Origin: Tepidiforma sp.
GTDB lineage: Bacteria > Chloroflexota > Dehalococcoidia > Tepidiformales > Tepidiformaceae
Reading direction: 5' to 3'
DNA: 64,000 nucleotides
Assembly: GCA_026003935.1 (NCBI GenBank)
Contig: BPIE01000001.1
Location: 1,054,001-1,118,000 of the forward strand
Below are positions 12,048 through 21,674 of the stretch, in pieces. The notes under the pieces are model-generated. The model saw only the letters and a program-made list of their open reading frames with translations, was not told the DNA's origin and did no database searches. The translations under genes and the position numbers were made by a program. Every line of letters begins with the position of its first letter. Within the stretch, counting starts at the first letter, position 1.

Positions 12048-12120
12048 CGCGCTACGCCACGGGGCCGACGGGGGGCCGACTGCCGGCGACGCATGCGCGG
12101 GCAGCCGGCGCGGGCGCGGG

Positions 12121-12435
12121 TCAGGCGCGGGCGGGTGCTTCCTGGGTGATGACGGCTTCGTAAACGGATAGCCGCGGCGGAGCGGCGAGAACACCGGCAA
12201 GCGGAGCCTGCCCATGGGCGCGGCGGAAGGCCTCGGAGCGGGTCCAAGCTTCGAAGGCAGCGCGCGATTCCCACGTCGAGTGGGAGATGTACTCACCGGG
12301 TTCGTCGCCCTTGAGCAGGGCGAAGCGGAGGAAGCCGGGGACTCCCTCGAGGTAGGACTCGCGGGTGCGCCAAGCGGCTTCGAAGTCGGCCTCGCGGCCG
12401 GGGTTGATGCTGAATCGGTTCATCGCGATGAACAT
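12121..12435 (-). CDS. Antibiotic biosynthesis monooxygenase-fold protein (HmoA/IsdG-like putative heme-degrading monooxygenase)
   Basis: MFIAMNRFSINPGREADFEAAWRTRESYLEGVPGFLRFALLKGDE...YISHSTWESRAAFEAW. Confidence 0.8.
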   Translation of the reverse strand: MFIAMNRFSINPGREADFEAAWRTRESYLEGVPGFLRFALLKGDEPGEYISHSTWESRAAFEAWTRSEAFRRAHGQAPLAGVLAAPPRLSVYEAVITQEAPARA

Positions 12436-12521
12436 GGGACCTCCAGGGCAGTTGTTCGCGGAACGACGGCGAGCAAGATAGCCAGCACGCGTTCTTACGT
12501 CACGGTAATCCGATCTCTTGT

Positions 12522-12539
12522 CATTAGTCAAACCTAATG
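12522..12539. promoter_or_regulatory. Candidate operator: perfect 6+6 bp dyad CATTAG-N6-CTAATG
   Basis: CATTAGTCAAACCTAATG in the divergent intergenic region between the ABM monooxygenase and the heme-binding protein genes. Confidence 0.55.
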
Positions 12540-12583
12540 CTAGATCTTCGTATCGTCCCGCTTTCGGGATGAGGAGGTAGAAC

Positions 12584-13630
12584 ATGGATCGATGGCGCGG
12601 CGCCCGGCGGGCGCTGGTGCTCCTGCTGGCGGCCTGTGCGGCTGCCGGCGCATTTGCTGCCGCGGCCTGCGGCGGAGATGACGACGACGAGGCCGCGACC
12701 CCGGCGGCGACGGCGACGCAGGCGAGTTCGGCCACGGCAACTCCTCCGGCGACCCCGACGCCCGCGGTGGCGGCCGAGGCGCGGCCGGTGCTGCCCGCCA
12801 AGGTGAAGGACAAGGACGGCCAGGAGATTACGGTCAGCGACGTGAGCCGCATCGTGGTGCTGAACGGGGACCTGACGGAGGTGGTGTATGCGCTGGGCCT
12901 GGGCGAGAACGTCGTGGGGGTGGACACCTCGGCGACGTACCCGCCGGAGGCGCAGCAGAAGCCGAAGATCGGCTATCAACGGTCGCTGAACGCGGAGGGC
13001 ATTCTCAGCCTGCAGCCGACGGTGATCATCGGGAGTGAGCTTGCGGGGCCGCCCGCGGTGATTGAGCAGGTCAAGTCGGCCGGCGTGCCGGTGGTGCTGT
13101 TCAAGACGGTGAGCTCGCTCGATGACGTGACCCGGAAGATCAACGACGTGGCGACGGCGCTGGGCGTGCCGAACCGCGGGAAGCTGCTGGCTGCGCAGAC
13201 AAAGCAGGAGATCGATGAGGCGGTGGCGCTTGCCGCCAAGGCGACGAGCAAGCCGAGGGTCGCGTTCCTCTACCTGCGCGGTTCGACCACGCAAGTAATC
13301 ATGGGGAAGGGTTCCGGGGCGGATGTCCTGATTACGGCGGCGGGCGCCATCGACGCTGGGGCTGAGGCAGGTGTGACGGGGAGCAAGCCGCTGACGCCCG
13401 AGGCGCTGGTTGCGGCGGCTCCGGATGTGATTCTCGTGCTGACGGCGGGGCTCCAGTCGGTGGGCGGCGTCGACGGGCTGCTGCAAATCCCCGGCGTGGC
13501 GCAGACGCCCGCCGGGCAGCAGAAGCGCGTGGTCGACTTCGACGACCAGTACCTGCTGGGGCTGGGGCCCCGTGCGGGCAAAGCGCTGATGGACCTCGTG
13601 AAGGCGCTGCACCCGGAACTGGGGGGCTAG
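12584..13630 (+). CDS. hmuT: Heme/iron ABC transporter substrate-binding lipoprotein (HmuT-like)
   Basis: Lipobox [10 protein letters not shown]; periplasmic binding protein features (VVLNGDLTEVVYALGLGENVVGVDTSATYP, KPKIGYQRSLNAEGILSLQPTVII). Confidence 0.85.
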   Translation: MDRWRGARRALVLLLAACAAAGAFAAAACGGDDDDEAATPAATATQASSATATPPATPTPAVAAEARPVLPAKVKDKDGQEITVSDVSRIVVLNGDLTEVVYALGLGENVVGVDTSATYPPEAQQKPKIGYQRSLNAEGILSLQPTVIIGSELAGPPAVIEQVKSAGVPVVLFKTVSSLDDVTRKINDVATALGVPNRGKLLAAQTKQEIDEAVALAAKATSKPRVAFLYLRGSTTQVIMGKGSGADVLITAAGAIDAGAEAGVTGSKPLTPEALVAAAPDVILVLTAGLQSVGGVDGLLQIPGVAQTPAGQQKRVVDFDDQYLLGLGPRAGKALMDLVKALHPELGG

Positions 13631-13671
13631 GCGCCTCGCGATTCGAGCAGCCGAGAGCGGGCGGCGTCAGG

Positions 13672-13711
13672 GGCCGGCCTGCCCCGGGTCCCCTCCCCCG
13701 GCAGGCCGGCC
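13672..13711 (+). terminator. Intra-operon stem-loop (12-bp perfect stem)
   Basis: GGCCGGCCTGCC (13672-13683) pairs with GGCAGGCCGGCC (13700-13711), between hmuT-like and permease genes. Confidence 0.6.
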
Positions 13712-13734
13712 AAATTTCGCGAAGGGAGGCGGCG

Positions 13735-14808
13735 ATGGCAACGAGGGCAGAAACGATTGCGCGGGGTGCGGGTGCGGCGTGGCGGTGGCGGCTGGCTGCG
13801 CTGCCGACGCTGGCGATGCTGCTCGGTGCTGCGGTGCTGCTCAACCTGGTCATTGGGGCGGTGCGCGTGCCGCCGACGGCAGTACTCGGGGTGCTGCTCG
13901 ACCACCTTGGGCTGCCGGGGGTGCTGGAGTACACGCAGCAGCAGGAGGCGGTGGTCTGGAACATCCGCGTGCCGCGGACGCTGCTGGCCCTGGTGGTGGG
14001 TGCGGGGCTTGCGACGGCGGGGTGCGCGCTGCAGGGGATTTTTCGGAACCCGCTGGCGGACCCGGGCATCATCGGCGTTTCGAGCGGGGCCGCGCTGGGG
14101 GCCGTGGGAATCATCATCCTTGGGATTGCGCCGCTGGGGGCGTGGAGCACGCCGGCGGCGGCGTTCGGGGGCGGGCTTGCGCTGACGCTGATGGTGTACG
14201 TGCTCTCGCGGCGGGACGGGCGGACGGAGGTGGTGACGCTGGTGCTGACGGGGGTAGCGCTCAACGCTATCGCGGGGGGCATCATCGGGTTTGCGCTGTT
14301 CTTCGCGACGGATGCGCAGCTGCGGAACGTCGTCTTCTGGCAGCTGGGGAGCGTCGGCGGGGCGACCTGGCCGAACGTGCGGCCGGCGATCGTACTGGCG
14401 TCGTGTGCGGTGCTCCCGCTCCTGCGGTACGGGCACCGGCTGAATCTGCTGGCGCTCGGGGAGCGGGAGGCGTACCACCTCGGGGTGGACACGGAGCGGC
14501 TCCGGCTGGAGGTCATCGCGCTGGCTGCGCTGGCGACGGCCGCGGCGGTGAGCTTCGCGGGGATCATCTCCTTCGTGGGTTTGGTGGTGCCGCACATGCT
14601 GCGGCTGATGCTGGGACCGGACCACCGTCGGCTGCTGCCGGCCTCGGCGCTGCTGGGAGCGGCAGCGATTGCGCTGGCGGACCTCGCCGCGCGGACGGTA
14701 GTGGCGCCGGCTGAGATGCCGCTCGGGGTCGTGACCGCGCTGGCGGGCGGCCCGTACTTCCTGTGGCTCATCCACCGGACGCGGCGGGCGCAGGGAGGCT
14801 GGGGGTGA
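13735..14808 (+). CDS. hmuU: FecCD-family heme/iron ABC transporter permease (HmuU-like)
   Basis: VPRTLLALVVGAGLATAGCALQGIFRNPLADPGIIGVSSGAALGAV; GLVVPHMLR. Confidence 0.92.
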   Translation: MATRAETIARGAGAAWRWRLAALPTLAMLLGAAVLLNLVIGAVRVPPTAVLGVLLDHLGLPGVLEYTQQQEAVVWNIRVPRTLLALVVGAGLATAGCALQGIFRNPLADPGIIGVSSGAALGAVGIIILGIAPLGAWSTPAAAFGGGLALTLMVYVLSRRDGRTEVVTLVLTGVALNAIAGGIIGFALFFATDAQLRNVVFWQLGSVGGATWPNVRPAIVLASCAVLPLLRYGHRLNLLALGEREAYHLGVDTERLRLEVIALAALATAAAVSFAGIISFVGLVVPHMLRLMLGPDHRRLLPASALLGAAAIALADLAARTVVAPAEMPLGVVTALAGGPYFLWLIHRTRRAQGGWG

Positions 14809-15605
14809 GGCTGGAGGCGCGCGGAATTTGGTTTCGCGCCGGGCGGGTTCCGCTCGTGGCCGGGGCGGACGTGCGGGTGGAGCCGGGGGAGTTCGTGGCG
14901 GTGGTCGGCGCGAACGGTGCGGGGAAGTCGACGCTCGTGCGGCTGCTGGCGGGCGACCTTCGGCCGGGCGAGGGCGAGGTGCTGCTCGGCGGGCGGCCGC
15001 TCGCGGAGTACCGCGCGGCGGAGCTGGCGCTGCTGCGGTCGGTGCTCCCGCAGCAATCGCGGATCGAGTTCTCGTTCACGGTGCGGCAGGTCGTCGAGAT
15101 GGGGCGGAGCCCGCACCGGGGGCGCGGGCAGGACCCGGCGGCTGACGCGCGGGCGGTGGAGGCGGCGATGCGGGCGGCGGACGTGGCAGAGCTTGCGGAG
15201 CGGGCGTACCCGGGGCTTTCGGGGGGCGAGCAGTCGCGCGTCTGCCTTGCGCGGGTGCTGGCACAGGAGACGCCGGTGGTGCTGCTGGATGAGCCGACGG
15301 CCGCGCTGGACATTCGGCACCAGCACCAAGTCCTGGGCGTGGTGCGCGGGCTGGCGATGCAGGGGCGGGCAGTGCTGGCGGTACTCCACGACCTCAACCT
15401 TGCCGCGGCGTACGCGACGCGGGTGGTGGCCATGCACCGCGGGGCGGTGGCGGCGGATGGGCCGCCAGCGGAGGTGTTGAGGGCCGAGGTGCTGAGCCGC
15501 ATCTACGAGCACCCGGTCGAGGTGGTGCGCACGGGAACGCCGGAGCGGCTGGTGGTGTTGCCGCGGCACGAGCTGCCGCCAGCCTTGCCGACGGGTACAG
15601 GGTGA
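14805..15605 (+). CDS. hmuV: Heme/iron ABC transporter ATP-binding protein (HmuV-like)
   Basis: Walker A GANGAGKST, signature LSGGEQSR, Walker B VVLLDEPTAALD; GTG start overlaps the permease stop. Confidence 0.92.
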   Translation: MRLEARGIWFRAGRVPLVAGADVRVEPGEFVAVVGANGAGKSTLVRLLAGDLRPGEGEVLLGGRPLAEYRAAELALLRSVLPQQSRIEFSFTVRQVVEMGRSPHRGRGQDPAADARAVEAAMRAADVAELAERAYPGLSGGEQSRVCLARVLAQETPVVLLDEPTAALDIRHQHQVLGVVRGLAMQGRAVLAVLHDLNLAAAYATRVVAMHRGAVAADGPPAEVLRAEVLSRIYEHPVEVVRTGTPERLVVLPRHELPPALPTGTG

Positions 15606-15649
15606 ACCCGTTAGAGTGACCAGAGCAACACCGGTTGGAGGCTGGAACG

Positions 15650-16603
15650 ATGCCCTGGGTCGTGAGTGTGTTCCTTGCGGTCGTCATCTGCGGCGGGGCG
15701 CTGCTGATTGGCCGGGTAGCGCGGGCCGCGGCGCAGCCGGGCACCCCCGAACGGATGCGGGGCGGGATTGTGATGGGGGCGGCGGCTGCGGTGTTCATCG
15801 CGTGGGTGGGCGTCCACACGGCGCTTCGCTCGGTCAAGCCGATCGAAGCGGGGCACGTGGGCGTGGTGTACCAGTTCGGGGAGATTGTGGGGCAGAAGCC
15901 CGAGGGCCTGCAGTTCATCTGGCCCTGGCAGGAGCTGCGCATCGAGAGCGTACAGGTGCAGCGGCACCGGTTCGAGAACATCACGGCGTTTTCGAAGGAG
16001 ACGCAGGATGTGTTTTTTATCGCGACGCTGAACTACTCGGTGTCGCCGTCGGCGGTGCAAACGCTGTTCCGGACGGTTGGGCCGAACTGGTTCGACCGCC
16101 TGATCGAGCCGCGGGTGCTGAACTTTTTCAAAGAGGAAACGGTGAAGTACGCGACGGTAGACGTGGGGCCGAACCGGGAGAACATCCGCTCGGCAGTGCG
16201 GGAGCGGCTGGCGGAGGAGCTGGCGCCGTTCTCGATCGAAATCAACGACCTGCTGATCGACAACATCGAGTTCAGCGCGGAGTTCAAGGCTGCGATCGAG
16301 CAGAAGCAGATTGCAACGCAGGATGCGCTGCGGGAGCAGGAGCGGGTGCGGCAGCGGCAGTTCGAGGCGCAGCAGCAGATCGAACTGGCGCGCGGCGAGG
16401 CGGAATCGATCCGGGTGCGCGCCGAGGGGCAGGCCGAGGCGAACCGGCTGCTGGCGGAGTCGCTCACGCCGGAGGTGATCCAGTTCCAGGCGCTGGAAAA
16501 GCTCGGGGACAACATCCAGATCGCGCTGCTGCCGGCGGGGCAGGGGATCATCATCGACCCGGCGACGCTGCTGGGGCAGACAGGCGCCGCGGGGAACCGG
16601 TAG
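15650..16603 (+). CDS. SPFH/Band 7 (prohibitin/slipin-like) membrane protein
   Basis: N-terminal TM, VKPIEAGHVGVVYQFGE, PRVLNFFKEETVKYATVD, coiled-coil QEQERVRQRQFEAQQQIELARGEAES. Confidence 0.88.
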   Translation: MPWVVSVFLAVVICGGALLIGRVARAAAQPGTPERMRGGIVMGAAAAVFIAWVGVHTALRSVKPIEAGHVGVVYQFGEIVGQKPEGLQFIWPWQELRIESVQVQRHRFENITAFSKETQDVFFIATLNYSVSPSAVQTLFRTVGPNWFDRLIEPRVLNFFKEETVKYATVDVGPNRENIRSAVRERLAEELAPFSIEINDLLIDNIEFSAEFKAAIEQKQIATQDALREQERVRQRQFEAQQQIELARGEAESIRVRAEGQAEANRLLAESLTPEVIQFQALEKLGDNIQIALLPAGQGIIIDPATLLGQTGAAGNR

Positions 16604-16661
16604 AGCGCGGGAGGCCCGCACCGCGCCGGGGCCGCGTCTGGGGCCGGGCTGGTACGCTGGC

Positions 16662-17897
16662 ATGATGCACGCGGTCCCGGTCTCCCGAAATCTCCGGCTG
16701 CTTACTGCGTTCTGGTTTCTGCGGGAGTTCCAGCTCTGGATTCCCGTGTGGATCGTGTACCTGACGCTGGAGCGGGGCTTTTCGTTCACGCAGATTACGG
16801 CTGCGGAGAGCGTGTACCTGCTCGGTGTGCTTGCGCTGGAGGTGCCGACAGGGGCCATCGCGGACCGGTTCGGGAGGCGTGTCTCCCTGGCGCTGGGGGC
16901 GGTCAGTCTCGCGTCATCGGTGACGATTTTCGCGTTCACGACGTCGCCGGTGGTGCTGTTCGTGTCGTTCGCGTGGTGGGCGGTTGCATCGACGATGATG
17001 TCGGGCGCGGACCTCGCGCTGCTGTTCGACACGCTGAAGGCGGCGGGGCGGGACCACGAGTATGAGCGGCTGGCGGGCCGCGGGCAGGCGATTGCGTGGT
17101 GCGGCGTTGGGCTGGCGACGCTGTTCGGCGGTCCGGTAGCGGCGGCGATCGACATCCGGGCCACGATTCTCATCGGAGCAGCGACGTGCCTGCTTGCTGC
17201 CGCGGCGGCGGCGCTGCTCTGGGAGCCCCCGCGGTCGGCGGAGGAGCGCGCGGGCGGGCTGCGGGGGTACCTCGGGACGATTCGGCTGGCCTTCCGTGAG
17301 GCGTGGAGCACGCCGGCGATCCGGTACGTCATCCTGTTCTTCGGGGTAGCGGTAGCGGGAGTCGAAACGGTGCACTACCTCGTGCAGCCGTACCTCGTCG
17401 AGAACGGGGTGGAGGTAGGGCCGGCCTTTTCGCTGCTGCAGGTGCCGCTGTTTGCGGCGGGGATGGCCGGGGCGCTGGCAGCGTCGCGGCTGGAGCGGCG
17501 GCTCGGGGCGATGCGAGGGCTGGTGGGGCTGGCGGTTGCGGGGACGGCGCTGATGGCCGGGCTCGCCATGGCCCCGACGCTCCGGATGTACGCGGCGCTG
17601 CCGCTGCTGATGGCGGCGAATTCGTGCGCGTGGCCGCTGATGACGGGGGCGATCAATCGGCGGGTTGGTTCGGAACGGCGGGCGACGGTGCTCTCCATCG
17701 GGAACATGTCGGTGAGCGTCGGGATGGCGGCGCTGGCGCCGGCGATCGGCTTCGCCGTGGACGCGCGGGGCGTGGGGACGGCGTTCGGGGTGGGGGTAGC
17801 GGCGACGCTGGCGGGGCTGGCGCTCTTTGGGGCGCCCGCGCTGGCGGCGTGGCGGGAGGCCAAGCCGACGCCGGCGCTGGCCGCAGAGCGAACGTAA
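16662..17897 (+). CDS. MFS transporter
   Basis: 12-TM pattern, GAIADRFGRR motif. Confidence 0.85.
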   Translation: MMHAVPVSRNLRLLTAFWFLREFQLWIPVWIVYLTLERGFSFTQITAAESVYLLGVLALEVPTGAIADRFGRRVSLALGAVSLASSVTIFAFTTSPVVLFVSFAWWAVASTMMSGADLALLFDTLKAAGRDHEYERLAGRGQAIAWCGVGLATLFGGPVAAAIDIRATILIGAATCLLAAAAAALLWEPPRSAEERAGGLRGYLGTIRLAFREAWSTPAIRYVILFFGVAVAGVETVHYLVQPYLVENGVEVGPAFSLLQVPLFAAGMAGALAASRLERRLGAMRGLVGLAVAGTALMAGLAMAPTLRMYAALPLLMAANSCAWPLMTGAINRRVGSERRATVLSIGNMSVSVGMAALAPAIGFAVDARGVGTAFGVGVAATLAGLALFGAPALAAWREAKPTPALAAERT

Positions 17898-17959
17898 GCG
17901 GAGGGGGCGGGAGAATGGCAGACGCCCCTCGTGAAACAGGTTGCACCGGAGGCTCTGTC

Positions 17960-18733
17960 ATGACAGGTCTGTTCGATATCTCGGGGAAGGTTGCGCTGGT
18001 GACGGGAGGCTCGCGCGGTATCGGTCTGATGATCGCGCGGGGTTTTGTTGAGGCAGGCGCGAAGACCTACATCTCGTCGCGCAAGGCCGACGTGTGCGAG
18101 GAGGTGGCGGCGGAGCTTTCGAAGTCGGGCACGTGCATCGCTATCCCGGCAGACCTCGGAACGGAGGCGGGGTGCCGCTACCTCGCGGATGAGCTGGGGA
18201 AGCGCGAGGAGCGGCTCCACATTCTCGTGAACAATGCAGGGGCGAACTGGAACGCGCCGCTGGCGGAGTTTCCGGACGACGCGTGGGACAAGGTGATGAA
18301 CCTGAACGTGAAGGGCGTATTCCACCTGACGCGGTTCCTGCTGCCGCTGCTGGAGAAGGCGGCGAGCGACGAGGACCCTGCGCGGGTGATCAACATCGGC
18401 TCGATCGACGGGCTGCAGGCGCCGGGGTTCGATACGTATGCATATTCGTCGAGCAAGGCGGCGGTGCACCACCTGACGCGGCACCTTGCGCAGAAGCTGG
18501 CGCCGAGCCGGATTACGGTGAACGCGATTGCGCCGGGGCCGTTCGAGAGCAAGATGATGGCGGAGACGCTGCGCCGGTTCGGGGACAGCATCCGGGCGAG
18601 CAACCCGCTGGGGCGGATCGGCGTCCCGGAGGACATGGCCGGGACAGCCATCTACCTCGCGTCGAAGGCGGGCGCGTACGTGACGGGGGTGGTGTTGCCC
18701 GTGGACGGCGGGATGTCGACCCGGCACCAGTAG
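17960..18733 (+). CDS. SDR-family oxidoreductase
   Basis: TGGSRGIG, NNAG, YAYSSSKAAV; ATG after a clear RBS-like purine tract. Confidence 0.92.
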   Translation: MTGLFDISGKVALVTGGSRGIGLMIARGFVEAGAKTYISSRKADVCEEVAAELSKSGTCIAIPADLGTEAGCRYLADELGKREERLHILVNNAGANWNAPLAEFPDDAWDKVMNLNVKGVFHLTRFLLPLLEKAASDEDPARVINIGSIDGLQAPGFDTYAYSSSKAAVHHLTRHLAQKLAPSRITVNAIAPGPFESKMMAETLRRFGDSIRASNPLGRIGVPEDMAGTAIYLASKAGAYVTGVVLPVDGGMSTRHQ

Positions 18734-18740
18734 GCGGCGT

Positions 18741-19874
18741 TCAGAAGGCGAAGGGGTCGGAGCGGGCGCGGCGGCTCGCGCGGTCGGCGAAGAAGACGAG
18801 GGCGAGCAGCAGGACGACGGCGGCGGCGAGGATGCTGCCGCCGGCGAGGAAGGCCCACGCGGGCGGGCGGAAATCGGCCGGGGTGTCGCGGAACGCGATG
18901 ATGGCGCCGAGGACGACAGCGACGGCGCCTGCTGCCCCGAGGATGCCGCTCGTGACGAAGAGCTCAGCGGCGATGAGCGCCAGCCCCAGCCCAATGAGGA
19001 TGAGCCCGGCGGTATCGACGGGCAGGAGCCCGAAGCCGAGGAACCCGAGGATGATGGCGATGGCACCGGCGACGCCGGGGATGCCGAGGCCGGGGGCATA
19101 GAGCTCGACGAGGAGCGCGAGGAAGCCGAGGGAGAGGAGCAGGGAGGCGACCGTTGGGTCGGCGATGAAGGCGAGGAAGCGCTCCCACGGCGTCATCTCG
19201 ACGGTGACCCTTGGGGCCTCGGCGAGGCCGTTGAGGGTGGCAGTGACCCCCGGGCGAAGGGTGACCGGGCGGCCCTCGGACTGGCGGAGGAGGTCGTCGA
19301 GGTCGGCAGCGACGAAGTCGATGACGTCGAGGCGCGCGGCTTCGTTCTCGTTGACGGCGACGGCCTCGCGAACGGCCTGCTCGGCCCAGTCGGCGTTGCG
19401 CCCGCGGAGCTCGGCGATGCCGCGGATGTAGGCGACGGCGTCGTTTTCGATCTTCTTGCCGAGGGTGCCTTCGATGTCGGAGCCGTCGGCGTTGATGGCG
19501 GCTGCTGCGCCGATGGCGGTATTGGGGGCCATGGCGGCGATGTGGGCGGCCATGGTGATGAAGGTGCCGGCGCTGGCTGCGCGGGCACCGATGGGCGCGA
19601 CGTAGACGGCGATGGGCACGTCGGCGCGGCCGAACCGCTGGACGATTTGGCGCATGGAGGAATCGAGGCCGCCGGGGGTGTCGAGCTCGAGCACGACGAG
19701 GCGGGCATTGCGTTCCTCGGCGTCGGTGAGGACGCGGTCGATGTAGCGCTCCATGATGGGGCCGACGACGCCATCGACGCGGGCGACGACGACGCCGCCT
19801 TCGGGGGTGTCGTTGCTGCTGCAGGCGGCGAAGGCGCCGAGTGCGAGCAGGGCGAGGGCTGCGATTCGCCGCAT
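18741..19874 (-). CDS. NfeD-family protein with N-terminal ClpP-class serine protease domain
   Basis: MRRIAALALLALGAFAACSS signal; ELDTPGGLDSSMRQIVQ; GARAASAGTFI; C-terminal TM region. Confidence 0.88.
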   Translation of the reverse strand: MRRIAALALLALGAFAACSSNDTPEGGVVVARVDGVVGPIMERYIDRVLTDAEERNARLVVLELDTPGGLDSSMRQIVQRFGRADVPIAVYVAPIGARAASAGTFITMAAHIAAMAPNTAIGAAAAINADGSDIEGTLGKKIENDAVAYIRGIAELRGRNADWAEQAVREAVAVNENEAARLDVIDFVAADLDDLLRQSEGRPVTLRPGVTATLNGLAEAPRVTVEMTPWERFLAFIADPTVASLLLSLGFLALLVELYAPGLGIPGVAGAIAIILGFLGFGLLPVDTAGLILIGLGLALIAAELFVTSGILGAAGAVAVVLGAIIAFRDTPADFRPPAWAFLAGGSILAAAVVLLLALVFFADRASRRARSDPFAF

Positions 19875-19942
19875 CACAGCTCGAGTATAGCGGCGATGGC
19901 GCGGCGCTTCTCCGGCGGGCGCGGGCGGGCGATACTGGCGGC

Positions 19943-20734
19943 ATGACGGCGATGGCGATGGCGCGGCCCGCCGGGGGCCGGAGCATGCGGAATGCGGTGG
20001 AGCTGGTGCTGGCGCTGACGGCGCGCGACCTGAAGCTGCGCTACCAGGGGAGCGTGCTGGGATGGGCGTGGTCGCTGGCGCGGCCGCTGGCACTGGGGGC
20101 GGTGCTGGCGTTTGCGCTGGGGCGGGTCCTGGGCACGGGCATCACGGCGGAGTTTTTGCTGGCCGGGCTGTTCCCGTGGTTCTGGTTCCAGGGCGCGGTG
20201 CAGGGTGCGTCGGGGAGTTTCATCGGGAACGGTGGGCTGCTGAAGAAGGTGCGGTTTCCGCGGGCCGTGCTGCCGCTGAGCACGGTCCTCGGCGCCACGC
20301 TGCAGTTTTTGCTCTCCCTGCCGGTGCTCATTGGGTTCGTCGTCGCGTCGGGGCACGGGCCGGGGCCGGCGTGGCTGGGACTGCCGCTCGTGTTCGCGCT
20401 GCAACTGGGGTTGACGGCGGGGTTGGGGCTGTTCGTGGCGAGCGTGACGGTGTACTTCCGGGACCTCGAGCACATCACGGAGGTGCTGCTCACGCTGCTC
20501 TTCTACGGGACGCCGATCATCTACGCGGCGGAGCTGGTGCCGGAGGGGTACCGGTGGCTGACGTATGTGAACCCGCTGGCGCCGATCATGGAGGGGTGGC
20601 GGGGCATCCTGCTCGACGGCGAGCTGCCGCCGGCAAGCCACCTCGGGGCTTCGGCGGTGCTCACGGCGGCGGCGCTGGCGGTGGGCTGGGCGGTATTTCG
20701 GCGGCTGGAGGACGGCTTTGCCGACGCCATCTGA
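19943..20734 (+). CDS. ABC-2 polysaccharide export permease (Wzm-like)
   Basis: ARDLKLRYQGSVLGWAWSLARPL; GLFPWFWFQGAVQ. Confidence 0.88.
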   Translation: MTAMAMARPAGGRSMRNAVELVLALTARDLKLRYQGSVLGWAWSLARPLALGAVLAFALGRVLGTGITAEFLLAGLFPWFWFQGAVQGASGSFIGNGGLLKKVRFPRAVLPLSTVLGATLQFLLSLPVLIGFVVASGHGPGPAWLGLPLVFALQLGLTAGLGLFVASVTVYFRDLEHITEVLLTLLFYGTPIIYAAELVPEGYRWLTYVNPLAPIMEGWRGILLDGELPPASHLGASAVLTAAALAVGWAVFRRLEDGFADAI

Positions 20735-21674
20735 GGGGGAGGTGGTGGTCGCCGCGCGGGGCGTTTCGCGGCGGTATCCGCTGGCGGTGCCAGGGCAGGC
20801 GCTGAAGACGACGCTGCTGCACCCGGGGCAGGCCCTCGCGGCGTGGCGGCGGCGGGGGCGGCGCGAGCTGTGGGCGGTGCGCGACGTGACGTTCGAGGTG
20901 CGCAGGGGGGAGTTTTTCTCGATCGTCGGGGCGAACGGGAGCGGCAAGAGCACCCTGCTCCGGCTCCTGGCGGGGCTTTCGAAGCCGACGCGGGGGACGG
21001 TGGAGCTGCAGGGCAGGGTGAGTACGCTGCTGGAGCTGGGGAGCGGATTCCACCCGCAGGTGAGCGGACGGGAGAACGTCATCATGAACGGGCTCCTGAT
21101 GGGGCGAACGAAGCGGGAGATGGAGGCGCTCCTCCCGCGTATTGTCGAGTTCGCCGGGCTGCGCGAGTTTATCGACCAGCCGATGCGGACGTATTCGTCG
21201 GGGATGTACGTGCGGCTGGGGTTCGCCATTGCGGCGTTCATGGAGCCGGAGGTGCTGCTCGTCGACGAGGTCTTGGCGGTTGGCGATGCGAAGTTCCAGG
21301 AGAAGTGCTACGACCACATCGCGAGGCTGCAGCGGGAGGGGGTGACCATCGTGATGGTGTCGCACGACCTCGGGGCGGTGGAGCGGTTCTCGGACCGGGC
21401 GGCGCTGATGGAGCGGGGGCGCATGGTGGCGGTGGGGCCGCCGCGGAAGGTGGTGGGGCTGCATCTCGAGCGGCTGGCCGAGACCTCGCCGGAGATTCGG
21501 CAGGCGATCGAGGAGGGGATGGCTGCCGACGAGGAGGGGGTCCGGCGTCGGCTGGCGGAGGACCCGGAGTGGGCCGCGGAGTTTGCGGCGGCGCTGGAAC
21601 GGCACCCTGGCTTCCACGAGAAGCTGCGGCAGGAGGCCGGGAAGGGGAGGGCAGACGATGCGCGGGCGGATTGA
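20718..21674 (+). CDS. ABC polysaccharide export ATPase (Wzt-like); TTG start uncertain
   Basis: [51 protein letters not shown]. Confidence 0.9.
   Translation: MPTPSEGEVVVAARGVSRRYPLAVPGQALKTTLLHPGQALAAWRRRGRRELWAVRDVTFEVRRGEFFSIVGANGSGKSTLLRLLAGLSKPTRGTVELQGRVSTLLELGSGFHPQVSGRENVIMNGLLMGRTKREMEALLPRIVEFAGLREFIDQPMRTYSSGMYVRLGFAIAAFMEPEVLLVDEVLAVGDAKFQEKCYDHIARLQREGVTIVMVSHDLGAVERFSDRAALMERGRMVAVGPPRKVVGLHLERLAETSPEIRQAIEEGMAADEEGVRRRLAEDPEWAAEFAAALERHPGFHEKLRQEAGKGRADDARAD

Noticed and set aside
12048-12120. Possible terminator between ruvB and the ABM gene
   Set aside because: Only short GCCGGC palindromes; no convincing stem-loop by eye
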